Part shown: piece after piece, positions 14,756 to 22,452 of the stretch
How positions within the stretch are numbered: the first letter of the stretch is position 1
Layout of the letters: each line of letters opens with the position of its first letter
Assembly (NCBI GenBank): GCA_934230115.1
Contig: CAKQEI010000029.1
Location: 1-30,633, forward strand
DNA length: 30,633 bases
Source of the DNA: an uncultured Prevotella sp.
GTDB lineage: Bacteria; Bacteroidota; Bacteroidia; Bacteroidales; Bacteroidaceae
Reading direction: 5' to 3'
Position numbers and translations under genes: made by a program
Notes under the pieces: model-generated
Told to the model about the DNA's origin: nothing
Databases searched by the model: none
The model's input: the letters and a program-made list of their open reading frames with translations, nothing else

Positions 14756-15643
14756 ATGAAAGTAATAATTATCTTCATAAGCTTCGTTTTTATGTTCTGT
14801 AGCGGCGATATTGCCGCACAGAACATAATTTTCAGTAAGGAAACATTCAGCCTTGGCGGCACAACTATACCATACCGCAAGGCGTCGACACCTGGTCCAG
14901 GCGACAAGGCGGCTCTCGTGGTCTATCTGCACGGAGGCTCAAGCAAGGGCAACGACAACGTGACGCAGATGAACGAACCCGGCATCAACAGCATAAGCTC
15001 ATGGCTCGCCAACAACAACCGCAAGGCGATAATGATTGTGCCGCAATGCCCTAAGGACAGGTCGTGGCTCGGGACAATGCTCGCCACAGTGAAACAACTC
15101 ATGCAGACATTCATCGACCGTGGTGTGGCTGACGAGGCGCAAGTGTATATATTCGGAGGATCAATGGGAGGCACTGGCACTTGGAACATGCTCGCCAACT
15201 ATCCGGAATTCTTTGCTGCTGCCATGCCCGTGGCTGGCAATCCCACAGGACTTGACGCCGAGAAGGTGGCTCAGACGCCTCTCTACACGGTGATGGGCAC
15301 TGCCGACGTGATAATGAAAATACCTAATGTGAAGACGTTTCTTGCCGAAATGGACGAGTGGAACGCCGAATACCAGTTTGACATAGAGGACGGATGGACC
15401 CACGAGGACACTTGCAAGAAGAGCTACACCGACACACGACTGGAATGGGTGTTCGGACACACGCGTGGCGACGAGAGCGGAATTACAACTGTCGATGCTT
15501 CAGATACTGGCATAGTAGCCTCAACGTGGTATACGCTTGACGGACAACAGTTCTCGACGCAGCCCACGAAGTGTGGACTCTACATCAAGAAATCGCTGAC
15601 CGTCTCTGGCTGTAGCGTCACGCAGAAAGTTGTAGTGAAATAA
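14756..15643 (+). CDS. secreted alpha/beta-hydrolase with sorting-like C-terminus
   Basis: The 295-aa protein has a signal peptide (about residues 1-21). The hydrolase core shows VVYLHGGSS at the oxyanion site, the nucleophile elbow GGSMGGTGTW, a likely Asp in MGTADVIM and a likely His in the stretch after DGWTHED. This is the layout of polyhydroxybutyrate-depolymerase/feruloyl-esterase-like enzymes. After about residue 245 comes a short beta-rich tail, WYTLDGQQF then GLYIKK and ending KVVVK, reminiscent of the C-terminal sorting domains of Por-secreted proteins. It lies in the sigma/Spy gene group. The substrate is unknown. Confidence 0.7.
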   Translation: MKVIIIFISFVFMFCSGDIAAQNIIFSKETFSLGGTTIPYRKASTPGPGDKAALVVYLHGGSSKGNDNVTQMNEPGINSISSWLANNNRKAIMIVPQCPKDRSWLGTMLATVKQLMQTFIDRGVADEAQVYIFGGSMGGTGTWNMLANYPEFFAAAMPVAGNPTGLDAEKVAQTPLYTVMGTADVIMKIPNVKTFLAEMDEWNAEYQFDIEDGWTHEDTCKKSYTDTRLEWVFGHTRGDESGITTVDASDTGIVASTWYTLDGQQFSTQPTKCGLYIKKSLTVSGCSVTQKVVVK

Positions 15644-15668
15644 ATTGATGGTTTGTCGTAATTTTTTT

Positions 15669-15676
15669 TACCTTTG
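15669..15676 (+). promoter_or_regulatory. -7 promoter box for the GNAT gene
   Basis: TACCTTTG matches TAnnTTTG, 34 bases before the ATG. A TTTG at 15652 is closer than the usual -33 spacing. A purine-rich AAAGGAG lies a few bases before the start codon, a stronger Shine-Dalgarno than most genes here show. Confidence 0.55.
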
Positions 15677-15710
15677 CAGATTATTAAGACAAAAGTAAAA
15701 GGAGTACGAC

Positions 15711-16277
15711 ATGAACAACTACACAATCAGCAAAGCATCATCCAAGGACATCGACCGGATAATGGTGCTTGCAGCTGCCTCCCGACAGATTATGAAGGAG
15801 AGCGGCAACCCGACACAATGGACCGACAATCATCCCTCAAGAGAGACTATTGAGGAGGATGTGGAGCGTGGCGATTGCTACGTGATAAGCAAGCGTGGCG
15901 AGGACGATGCGACGGACAGCGCAGACAAGGGCGACGCGACAGACAATGCGGACAGCATGATTGTCGGTTCATTTGTTTTCAGAGATGGTCCCGACCCTTC
16001 CTACGCCAATATCTACGACGGAGCGTGGATCGACGACACTCTGCCTTACCATGTTATTCACCGTGTGATGAGTCTGCCTGACGCACACGGCATTTTCGCT
16101 GAAATCATCAATTTCTGCTTTCAGCATTCCAAAAATATCCGCATCGATACACACCGTAATAACCGTATTATGCGACGACTGATTGAAAAATACGGGTTCA
16201 AGTATTGCGGAATTGTGCATATTGTGGACCTGGAGGAGGATTATGAGAGAAGAGCGTATCAGAGTTTTGAATTTTGA
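15711..16277 (+). CDS. GNAT-family N-acetyltransferase
   Basis: The 188-aa protein has a GNAT-like course: an N-terminal helix pair (ISKASSKDIDRIMVLAAASRQIM), central strands, IRIDTHRNNRIMRRLIEKYGFKYCGIV near the C-terminus, where family members bind acetyl-CoA and contact substrate, and a final strand. The substrate is unknown. Residues about 67-81 are an acidic Ala/Asp-rich insert made from a tandem 27-base duplication and lie between two core strands. The last residues (FEF) and stop are built from the heptad repeat that follows. Confidence 0.75.
   Translation: MNNYTISKASSKDIDRIMVLAAASRQIMKESGNPTQWTDNHPSRETIEEDVERGDCYVISKRGEDDATDSADKGDATDNADSMIVGSFVFRDGPDPSYANIYDGAWIDDTLPYHVIHRVMSLPDAHGIFAEIINFCFQHSKNIRIDTHRNNRIMRRLIEKYGFKYCGIVHIVDLEEDYERRAYQSFEF
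15909..15953 (+). repeat. in-gene 27-base duplication
   Basis: GCGACGGACAGCGCAGAC at 15909 recurs imperfectly at 15936. The period of 27 bases keeps the reading frame and adds nine residues of the ATDSADKGD type to the acetyltransferase. Confidence 0.65.
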
Positions 16278-16339
16278 ATTTTGAGTTTTGAGTTTTGAAT
16301 TGTCGCCGTAGGCGATTTTGAATTATTCAATTTTGAATA
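16263..16339 (+). repeat. heptad repeat array with hairpin
   Basis: TTTTGAA/TTTTGAG heptads begin in the last codons of the acetyltransferase. A hairpin TCGCC-GTA-GGCGA occupies 16303-16315, flanked by TTGAAT on each side exactly as in the array at 9445. From 16340 to the next start codon the sequence is AT-rich with no clear site. Confidence 0.8.
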
Positions 16340-16457
16340 GGTAAGTAATAGTCCTGAATTATCTTTACATACCCTCCTACAGGTTGCCACTCATATATAA
16401 AAATAAATATGAGCTATATACTTAATAATAAATAACTAATAATTAATACTTGAAGAA

Positions 16458-17795
16458 ATGATAAACGACATGACTGTAGGCTCGCCCCTACGCCAAATAA
16501 CCAAGTTTGCCCTGCCCCTGATATTGGGCTACATCCTCCAGCAGATGTACCTCGTGATAGACGCCGCCATCGTGGGACGCTGGATAGGCGTGGAGGCATT
16601 GGCGGCTGTAGGAGCCTCGTCGTCGATAATGTTCCTCGTCATGGGATTCTGCAACGGAGCCTGTGCAGGATTTGCCATTCCCGTGGCACAGGCGTTCGGA
16701 GCCAAGAACTATGGCAAAATGCGAGTGTATGTGGCTAATGCCGTAAGGCTGTCGGCGGTAATGGCAACAGTGGTGACGGTGCTGTCGCTGATGCTGTGCC
16801 ACAGAATATTGCAGATGGTGAACACGCCCGGCGACATATTCCATGATGCCTATATCTTCCTAATGTTGCAGTTTGCTGCCATACCTCTGACGTTCGGCTT
16901 CAACCTCTTCTCTGGTCAGATACGCGCCTTGGGCAATTCACGCCAACCGTTCTATTTCCTCATAACGTCAGCCGTGGTGAACATTCTGCTCGACGTGGTG
17001 CTCATCCTCGGTTGCGGAATGGGAGTGGCAGGAGCTGGCATAGCCACATGGCTGTCGCAAGCCCTCTCTGTGGCCCTCTGTGTGCGGTACATCCGCAAGC
17101 ACATGCAAATGCTGATTCCCAAGGGCGAGGAGCGGCGGTTTGACAACAAGCGCACGAGCATATTGCTCAACAACGGAGTGCCAATGGGTTTGCAGTTCTC
17201 CATCACGGGCATTGGCATCATCATGCTGCAAAGTGCCAACAACGCTCTCGGCACAACTTGCGTGGCTGCCTTCACAGCCTCGATGCGCATTAAATATCTC
17301 TTCACTTGCGTGTTTGAGAACATAGGCGTGGCAATGGCCACATATTGCGGCCAGAACCTCGGAGCAGGACGCATGGACCGCATAACCAAGGGCGTGAAAG
17401 ACGCCATCTGCCTGATGCTCGTTTACTTCGTGTTCACTTTTATCATCATCTATCCATTTGCCGACTGGATGATGCGGCTCTTTGTAGACAGCGGCGAGGC
17501 AGAGGTGGTAAGCCGAGCGGCTGAGTTCATGCGCATAGCCAACTACTTTTATCCCGCCCTCGGACTGCTCACCATCCTGCGCTATTCCATTCAGGGCCTT
17601 GGCTTCAGCAACCTATCCATGCTCAGCGGAGTGATGGAGATGATAGCCCGCTGTGGAGTGAGCCTCTGGCTTGTACCGGCATTGGCATGGACGGGTGTCT
17701 GCCTTGGCGACCCTGAGGCATGGTGCATGGCCGACGTGTTTCTCATCCCTGCATTTCTGTGGGTGGGGCATCGGCTTAAGAGGAAAATAGCGTAA
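16458..17795 (+). CDS. MATE-family efflux transporter
   Basis: The 445-aa integral membrane protein has about 12 spans in two related halves. The first half shows GSPLRQITKFALPLILGYILQ and VIDAAIVGRWIG, typical of the DinF/NorM-like branch. MATE transporters export cationic drugs or metabolites in exchange for Na+ or H+. Length is normal. The start could be Met1 (16458) or Met5; a purine-rich GAAGAA precedes Met1. It converges with the SDR gene, with a shared stem-loop between them. The substrate cannot be inferred. Confidence 0.9.
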   Translation: MINDMTVGSPLRQITKFALPLILGYILQQMYLVIDAAIVGRWIGVEALAAVGASSSIMFLVMGFCNGACAGFAIPVAQAFGAKNYGKMRVYVANAVRLSAVMATVVTVLSLMLCHRILQMVNTPGDIFHDAYIFLMLQFAAIPLTFGFNLFSGQIRALGNSRQPFYFLITSAVVNILLDVVLILGCGMGVAGAGIATWLSQALSVALCVRYIRKHMQMLIPKGEERRFDNKRTSILLNNGVPMGLQFSITGIGIIMLQSANNALGTTCVAAFTASMRIKYLFTCVFENIGVAMATYCGQNLGAGRMDRITKGVKDAICLMLVYFVFTFIIIYPFADWMMRLFVDSGEAEVVSRAAEFMRIANYFYPALGLLTILRYSIQGLGFSNLSMLSGVMEMIARCGVSLWLVPALAWTGVCLGDPEAWCMADVFLIPAFLWVGHRLKRKIA

Positions 17796-17802
17796 AAAAA
17801 CA

Positions 17803-17856
17803 TGGATGAAGTGTATAGACTGCAATATAAGCCCGAAAGATGAAGTGTATAGACTG
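17803..17856 (+). repeat. 20-bp direct repeat, two copies
   Basis: GATGAAGTGTATAGACTGCA occurs at 17803-17822 and exactly again at 17837-17856, a 34-base period. The second copy is the loop of the stem-loop at 17830-17865. Confidence 0.85.
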
Positions 17857-17865
17857 CATATTTCG
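17830..17865. terminator. possible shared terminator between convergent genes
   Basis: CCCGAAA (17830-17836) pairs with TTTCGGG (17859-17865) across a 22-base loop, between the ends of the MATE gene and the SDR gene. T tracts are weak, so the call is tentative. Confidence 0.4.
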
Positions 17866-17870
17866 GGTGT

Positions 17871-18599
17871 TTATTTGACAAACCGCAATCTCACCCACAG
17901 CCATCGCGGAATCATTCCCCACGCTGCCACAAGCAGACGATAACGCCAGTCAATGGTGACAGTGGCCTTGCCGCGCTCCACGGTCTTCACAATATCACGA
18001 GCCACGCTCTCTGCCGAGAGCTGCAAGGGGAAATGGCTTCCGGCAATGAGGTCGGTAGCCACAAATCCGGGGCGGATGTCTGTGATATGGATGTTCAGAT
18101 GGCGCATGCGCGACTGCTGGGCAAGACATTCGAGATAGTGCGACTGAAAGCGCTTGGTGGCTGAGTAGGCAGGAGCGGCACCAAGCCCACGTGTGCGGGC
18201 AATGGAGGTGATGCAGGCTATTTGTCCACCCCGGTTGTTGTCGGCAAACCATCGGAAGGCGGCTGTCACCATACGCGTGAAGCCCACACCGTTGGTCTCC
18301 ACCGTTTTCATCTCGCGGTCGATGTCGAGCTCACAGTTCTCCCATCCTATTCCAGAACTGTGGAAATAGAGGTCCATGCCTCCAAGCTCCGCGATGAGCT
18401 CATGGAGAAGCTTGGTGGCGGAAGCGTCGGTAATGTCAATCTGCCGGTAGGCCGTTATGTTGGCTGTTGACTTTGCTATCTCCACAAGCCGCTCTACACG
18501 CCGTCCGGCTATTCCAACCATATATCCCTGCTGGGCAAGGAGGCGGGCCACTTCGAGACCGATGCCCGAAGTGGCGCCTATTACTATTGCCTTTTTCAT
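17871..18599 (-). CDS. short-chain dehydrogenase/reductase
   Basis: The 242-aa protein has an N-terminal Rossmann fold with GATSGIG (near residue 8) for NAD(P) binding, a downstream Arg in GRRVERL suggesting NADP preference, the catalytic Ser in CITSIAR and the catalytic Tyr and Lys in PAYSATKRF. A hydrophobic C-terminus (LLVAAWGMIPRWLWVRLRF) may associate with membrane. The start at 18599 (MKKAIVIG) is preferred over an ATG five codons upstream. It lies 45 bases after the methyltransferase gene, so it probably closes the dxs-like operon. Substrate unknown. Confidence 0.88.
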   Translation of the reverse strand: MKKAIVIGATSGIGLEVARLLAQQGYMVGIAGRRVERLVEIAKSTANITAYRQIDITDASATKLLHELIAELGGMDLYFHSSGIGWENCELDIDREMKTVETNGVGFTRMVTAAFRWFADNNRGGQIACITSIARTRGLGAAPAYSATKRFQSHYLECLAQQSRMRHLNIHITDIRPGFVATDLIAGSHFPLQLSAESVARDIVKTVERGKATVTIDWRYRLLVAAWGMIPRWLWVRLRFVK

Positions 18600-18644
18600 T
18601 GTCTGTCTACACACATTATTTATTTATAATGTTTCTCCCCATCA

Positions 18645-19424
18645 TTATTTTAACGGCACTCTCACCACATCCACCACATGGCTGCCAGCCCCAATTAGGT
18701 CGGCACGCTCCGAGATGCACTTCTGATATTCTATGAAGCGGGCAAACGTAGCGTCGCTCATGCGGTTGAGTCGGGTGCGCATATAGTCGGAAGCACCGTC
18801 GGGCGAGAAGATAGTCACGCGCTCCAGTCCGGCACACTCGTCCAGTCGGTTGATGTCGTCGATGCGCACATAGTCGTACAGCTCGTCGGCATGTGCCTGG
18901 ATATGGAAATCCTTGTCGACGGCTCCTCTCTCCAACAGTCCCTCAATTCGGTCCTCGTCGAAGCAATACGACAGAATGCTGTACTCGTTCATCAGATAAG
19001 CAACGAAAATCAGTCCGCCCGGCTTGGTCACTCGCTTTGCCTCGTTCAGGGCTTTCAGCTTCTCCTCGTCGCCGATAAGATGATACAGCGGACCGAGCAG
19101 CAGCGTCACGTCGGCCGTTGCCGAGGGCAGGAACGGCATGTTGCGTGCGTCGCCCTGCACCACGTCGGCCGTAGGTTCACGCTTGAGAAACACCTCGATA
19201 TTGCGTCGCACAAGCTCCACAGCCCTTACCTTGTAGCCTTCGGCCATAAGAGCCGAGGTGTAGCGTCCGGTTCCTGCCCCGATGTCGAGCAAGAAGGAAT
19301 CGGGGCTCAGGAATCGGCGCAGATGATGCATGGTGGTTTCAAACTCAACGATGCCGTGCCTACGCTGCAGGCGCAGGTCTTCGGGGTGCTTGTTGTAATG
19401 CTTTTCTATATTGGATAATGCCAT
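18645..19424 (-). CDS. class I SAM-dependent methyltransferase
   Basis: The 259-aa protein has the SAM-binding motif LLDIGAGTGRYT (about residues 45-56), an acidic residue at the end of strand 2 (VRAVELV), QGDARNMPF and the post-motif LNEAKRVTKPGGLIFVAY. It belongs to the Methyltransf_11/25-like group acting on small molecules or lipids. It starts 30 bases after the dxs-like gene, separated by a short heptad-type repeat, and precedes an SDR. This suggests a three-gene pathway that extends or decorates a product, though none of the three substrates is known. Confidence 0.88.
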   Translation of the reverse strand: MALSNIEKHYNKHPEDLRLQRRHGIVEFETTMHHLRRFLSPDSFLLDIGAGTGRYTSALMAEGYKVRAVELVRRNIEVFLKREPTADVVQGDARNMPFLPSATADVTLLLGPLYHLIGDEEKLKALNEAKRVTKPGGLIFVAYLMNEYSILSYCFDEDRIEGLLERGAVDKDFHIQAHADELYDYVRIDDINRLDECAGLERVTIFSPDGASDYMRTRLNRMSDATFARFIEYQKCISERADLIGAGSHVVDVVRVPLK

Positions 19425-19439
19425 AATGCAATATTATTT

Positions 19440-19460
19440 CTTAACACTTAACATTCAACA
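19440..19460 (-). repeat. short heptad-type repeat at the dxs-like stop
   Basis: On the minus strand the dxs-like gene ends TGT-TGA, and the TGA runs straight into ATGTTAAGTGTTAAG. This is a short variant of the 7-bp arrays elsewhere in the window, again supplying the stop codon and oriented with the gene. No hairpin is present in this one. Confidence 0.6.
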
Positions 19461-21245
19461 CTTAACAATATCAACAACATCGCTCACAATCTGCTCGTCG
19501 AGCAAGCGGTTATCCTCAAGCAGCTGCTCCACATCATATCTGTCGTAGAGTCCCTTCTTCACGCCACACACAAGCACCTTCATGTCCGAAGTGCCATAAT
19601 ACGCGGCAATGCGCTCGCCATAGCCACCGTCCTTGCAGCCGTCCTCCAATGTCACCACAAGCTTATGGTTCATCTTCAACGCTTCAAGCGTATCGGCATC
19701 CACCTCATTAAGATAGCGCGGATTGACAAGCGTAGCATCAATGCCTTTTCCTGCAAGCAGACGCACTACATTCTCGCCTTTCTGATAGAACGAGCCGGCA
19801 GCAATCACAGCCACCTTAGAGCCTTCGTGCATCACCTTATATTTTGACTCGTAGCTATAGTCAGCATCTACGGGTTCTGTTGTATGCACCACTCCGTTGC
19901 TTGGCACACGGATGGCTATAGGCTTCTTGTCCTGACGAACAGCCCAGCGCATCATGGCGAAATACTCCTCGCATGTGGCAGGAGCAAGATAGATGAGTCC
20001 CGGAATGCTGCAAAGCATAGGGATGTCGAAGAGGCAGATGTGGGTGATGTCGTTCATCGAGTTCACTCCGCCTCCCACAACATTGATGACAGCTGGATTG
20101 GAATTGATGCAAAGGTCCTGGGCTATCTGGTCGTAGGTGCGCTGTATGAAAGTGCTGTACACAGTCCACACGGGGCGCAATCCCCCCTTGGCCATACCCG
20201 AAATCATGGCAACAGCCTGTTCCTCGGCAATGCCCATGTCAAGATGCTGCGAGCCAGCCTCCTTGCGCTTGTCGGCAGTAAATCCGGCAGCCGTTGGAGT
20301 GCCGGCTGTCACGGCAATGAGGGTATTGTCCTTCTTCATCTCGCCCAGCATCCAGTCGCTGAAGAGCTGCTGATAAGTCTCGCAGGGCTTTACCTCAGGC
20401 ATAGTTCCGTCGGCGTTTTTCACAGGTCGGCTGCCATCCTCAAGATTGAACGGCATTCCCCAATGCCAAGCCTCCTTGTCCTTAACGGCAGGGGCATAGC
20501 CATGTCCCTTCTCCGTGTGGATATGCACCACAGTCGGGCGGTCGGTGTCCTTGACGCTACGGAACACCTCAATAAGCTTTTCGATGTCATTGCCATGCTC
20601 CAGATACTTATACTCAAATCCCCAAGCCTTAAACCAGTTGTGCTCGCACTGGCCGTTGCTCTCTCTCAGCGCACGCAGATTCTTGTATATACCGCCGTGG
20701 TTCTCGGCTATCGACATCTCGTTGTCGTTCACCACAATGATGATGCCCGTGCCAAGCTCCGAAGCCTCGTCGAGTCCCTCGAAAGCCTCACCGCCCGACA
20801 GCGAGCCGTCGCCTATCACGGCAATGATGTTCTCCTTTGTGCCCTTTACGTCACGGGCCTTCTGCAAGCCCGTGGCAAGACTGATGGAGGTGGAAGTGTG
20901 GCCCACCTCAAAATTGTCGTACTCAGGACACTCCGCAGGCGACGAATATCCAGAAATTGCATTCATATCGTCTACGTTGCCCAGGAATCCCGCCGCACGT
21001 CCGGTCAATACCTTGTGAGGATAGCACTGGTGACTGACGTCGAAAACAAACTTGTCCTCAGGAGCGTTGAACACATAATGCAGGGCCACTGTAGCCTCTA
21101 CGAAGCCAAGGTTTGGTCCCACGTGTCCGCCATGCTTGCTCACGCGGTTGAGCACGGCGCGGCGTGTCTCGTCGGCTACTGTATTCAGGGTCTCGATGTC
21201 CATGCCTTTCAAGTCGGCAGGCGACTGTATTTTCTCTATATACAT
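19455..21245 (-). CDS. dxs: 1-deoxy-D-xylulose-5-phosphate synthase-like transketolase
   Basis: The 596-aa thiamine-diphosphate enzyme has DXS domain order. His41, DVSHQCYPHKVLTGR, GDGSLSGGEAF (thiamine/Mg site, near 145) and NDNEMSI are kept, as is the catalytic Glu341 in GIAEEQ and Arg369 in QRTYDQ. By eye against E. coli DXS, the equivalent of Arg420 is Gly391 and that of Asp427 is Asn398, while His402 and Arg446 remain. These positions contact glyceraldehyde phosphate, so the acceptor may differ. Family members make DXP from pyruvate and GAP for isoprenoids and thiamine. The protein resembles a second DXS type common in Firmicutes. It heads an operon with a methyltransferase and SDR. Confidence 0.82.
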   Translation of the reverse strand: MYIEKIQSPADLKGMDIETLNTVADETRRAVLNRVSKHGGHVGPNLGFVEATVALHYVFNAPEDKFVFDVSHQCYPHKVLTGRAAGFLGNVDDMNAISGYSSPAECPEYDNFEVGHTSTSISLATGLQKARDVKGTKENIIAVIGDGSLSGGEAFEGLDEASELGTGIIIVVNDNEMSIAENHGGIYKNLRALRESNGQCEHNWFKAWGFEYKYLEHGNDIEKLIEVFRSVKDTDRPTVVHIHTEKGHGYAPAVKDKEAWHWGMPFNLEDGSRPVKNADGTMPEVKPCETYQQLFSDWMLGEMKKDNTLIAVTAGTPTAAGFTADKRKEAGSQHLDMGIAEEQAVAMISGMAKGGLRPVWTVYSTFIQRTYDQIAQDLCINSNPAVINVVGGGVNSMNDITHICLFDIPMLCSIPGLIYLAPATCEEYFAMMRWAVRQDKKPIAIRVPSNGVVHTTEPVDADYSYESKYKVMHEGSKVAVIAAGSFYQKGENVVRLLAGKGIDATLVNPRYLNEVDADTLEALKMNHKLVVTLEDGCKDGGYGERIAAYYGTSDMKVLVCGVKKGLYDRYDVEQLLEDNRLLDEQIVSDVVDIVKC

Positions 21246-21284
21246 TTTCTTTTCTATTGTTTATTATCATTTGTAACTCTGCTG

Positions 21285-21292
21285 CAAAGTTA
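21285..21292 (-). promoter_or_regulatory. -7 promoter box for the dxs-like operon
   Basis: The minus strand reads TAACTTTG, matching TAnnTTTG, about 40 bases before the start at 21245. It lies between the AEC gene and dxs-like gene, so the operon can be transcribed apart from AEC. Confidence 0.55.
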
Positions 21293-21386
21293 CGAATAAT
21301 CTCACTTTCAGCTTATACCTCAAATTCAGAATATATTACCACAATCGCTTTTTCTCAGGTTCTATTGTCGCATTCTCCAAAAATCC

Positions 21387-22295
21387 TCACCCGAACAGCA
21401 TCGTTATGAGCGGTATAGTCAGTATCGACCCCACAGTGGTTATGAATGTCATCTCGGTCATAAGCGCCGGGTTGCGCCCGTACTTCATGCAGAACATTGT
21501 GCCGAACGAGGCTACAGGCATGGCTATCACCACAGTATTGATGTTGTTGATCGTATCGTTCACGCCACATACTTTAAACAGAAAATAAACCGACACCGGA
21601 ACAACGGCAAGACGCAGCATCGAAGCCACATACACCTTCCTGCTGCCTATGATGTCCTTCAGCGGCAGACGCGCCATCGACGAGCCTATTATCATCAATG
21701 CCGCCGGAACGGTGATGTTGCCCACCATCGTCACGGGGCGCGCTATGATGTCGGGCGTGTGGATGCCGAATGCCACGATGAGTGCCGCAACAAAGGCGGC
21801 TATCATTGCCGGCGAGAACAACACCTTGGGGTTGAGGCTCTTGATGCTGTATTCTCCCTTCACGAGCATCACGCCTGCCGTGAATATAAAGAAGGTGTTG
21901 GGCATGTTCAGCAGGGCGGCATAAAAGATGGATTCCGGTCCAAATATCGACGACACTATCGGGTAGCCAATGAATCCCACATTGGCAAACATCAACGCGA
22001 AGCCTATCATGCCTTGCTCGTCGCGGTTATTGCTCACAAGACGGGGCACCCAAAAGCCAAACACAAGCAGCAGGATGTAAGTCAAGAAACCCACACCGAG
22101 CAGAGGTAGAATCAGCGTGCGGTCGGGCAGCTCTTCGCCCATGACCGACGACAGAATCAATGCCGGACACGTGATGTCAATAACAATCGACGACAGCTTC
22201 TGGTCGAATCTGTCGCCCATGTAGCCAAGCTTGCACAAGGCATAGCCCAGCACAACAATGATGAAAAGAATCACCATCACTTCTATGTTTTCCAT
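21387..22295 (-). CDS. AEC-family transporter
   Basis: The 302-aa membrane protein has about ten spans in two halves, with PNTFFIFTAGVMLV and ALMIIGSSMARLPL in the positions seen in auxin-efflux-carrier (AEC) permeases. Bacterial members move small organic acids such as malate, malonate or auxin-like compounds. Its own -7 box lies upstream. It is codirectional with the dxs-like operon and 141 bases ahead of it; a functional link is possible but not shown. Confidence 0.88.
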   Translation of the reverse strand: MENIEVMVILFIIVVLGYALCKLGYMGDRFDQKLSSIVIDITCPALILSSVMGEELPDRTLILPLLGVGFLTYILLLVFGFWVPRLVSNNRDEQGMIGFALMFANVGFIGYPIVSSIFGPESIFYAALLNMPNTFFIFTAGVMLVKGEYSIKSLNPKVLFSPAMIAAFVAALIVAFGIHTPDIIARPVTMVGNITVPAALMIIGSSMARLPLKDIIGSRKVYVASMLRLAVVPVSVYFLFKVCGVNDTINNINTVVIAMPVASFGTMFCMKYGRNPALMTEMTFITTVGSILTIPLITMLFG

Positions 22296-22347
22296 ATTAC
22301 TATTTGTTTTATTGCCGCCTGATATCGGGCGGCACGCAGATTTTTGA

Positions 22348-22355
22348 CAAAGTTA
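22348..22355 (-). promoter_or_regulatory. -7 promoter box for the AEC gene
   Basis: The minus strand reads TAACTTTG, about 53 bases upstream of the start at 22295, in the divergent spacer shared with the thioredoxin gene. Confidence 0.5.
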
Positions 22356-22382
22356 GCCAAAGTCTTCGAGAAAAAAGAATAA

Positions 22383-22417
22383 TTTGAAAGCGAATAGTCA
22401 AATATTTCATACTTTTG
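22383..22417 (+). promoter_or_regulatory. -33/-7 promoter for the TlpA-like gene
   Basis: TTTG at 22383-22386 and TACTTTTG at 22410-22417 are separated by 23 bases, close to the Bacteroidota -33/-7 arrangement. The leader to the ATG at 22453 is about 30 bases, which supports that start over the in-frame one at 22384. Confidence 0.6.
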
Positions 22418-22452
22418 CATCCTGTTATATTACAAATAAAACCAACAATAAC

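Noticed and set aside
15652..15676. Complete -33/-7 promoter before the acetyltransferase
   Set aside because: The TTTG and TACCTTTG boxes are only 13 bases apart, too close for the usual spacing, so only the -7 box is reported.
19884..21299. 471-codon open frame on the plus strand
   Set aside because: It is antisense to the dxs-like gene, whose motifs are conserved in order, and has no domain of its own.
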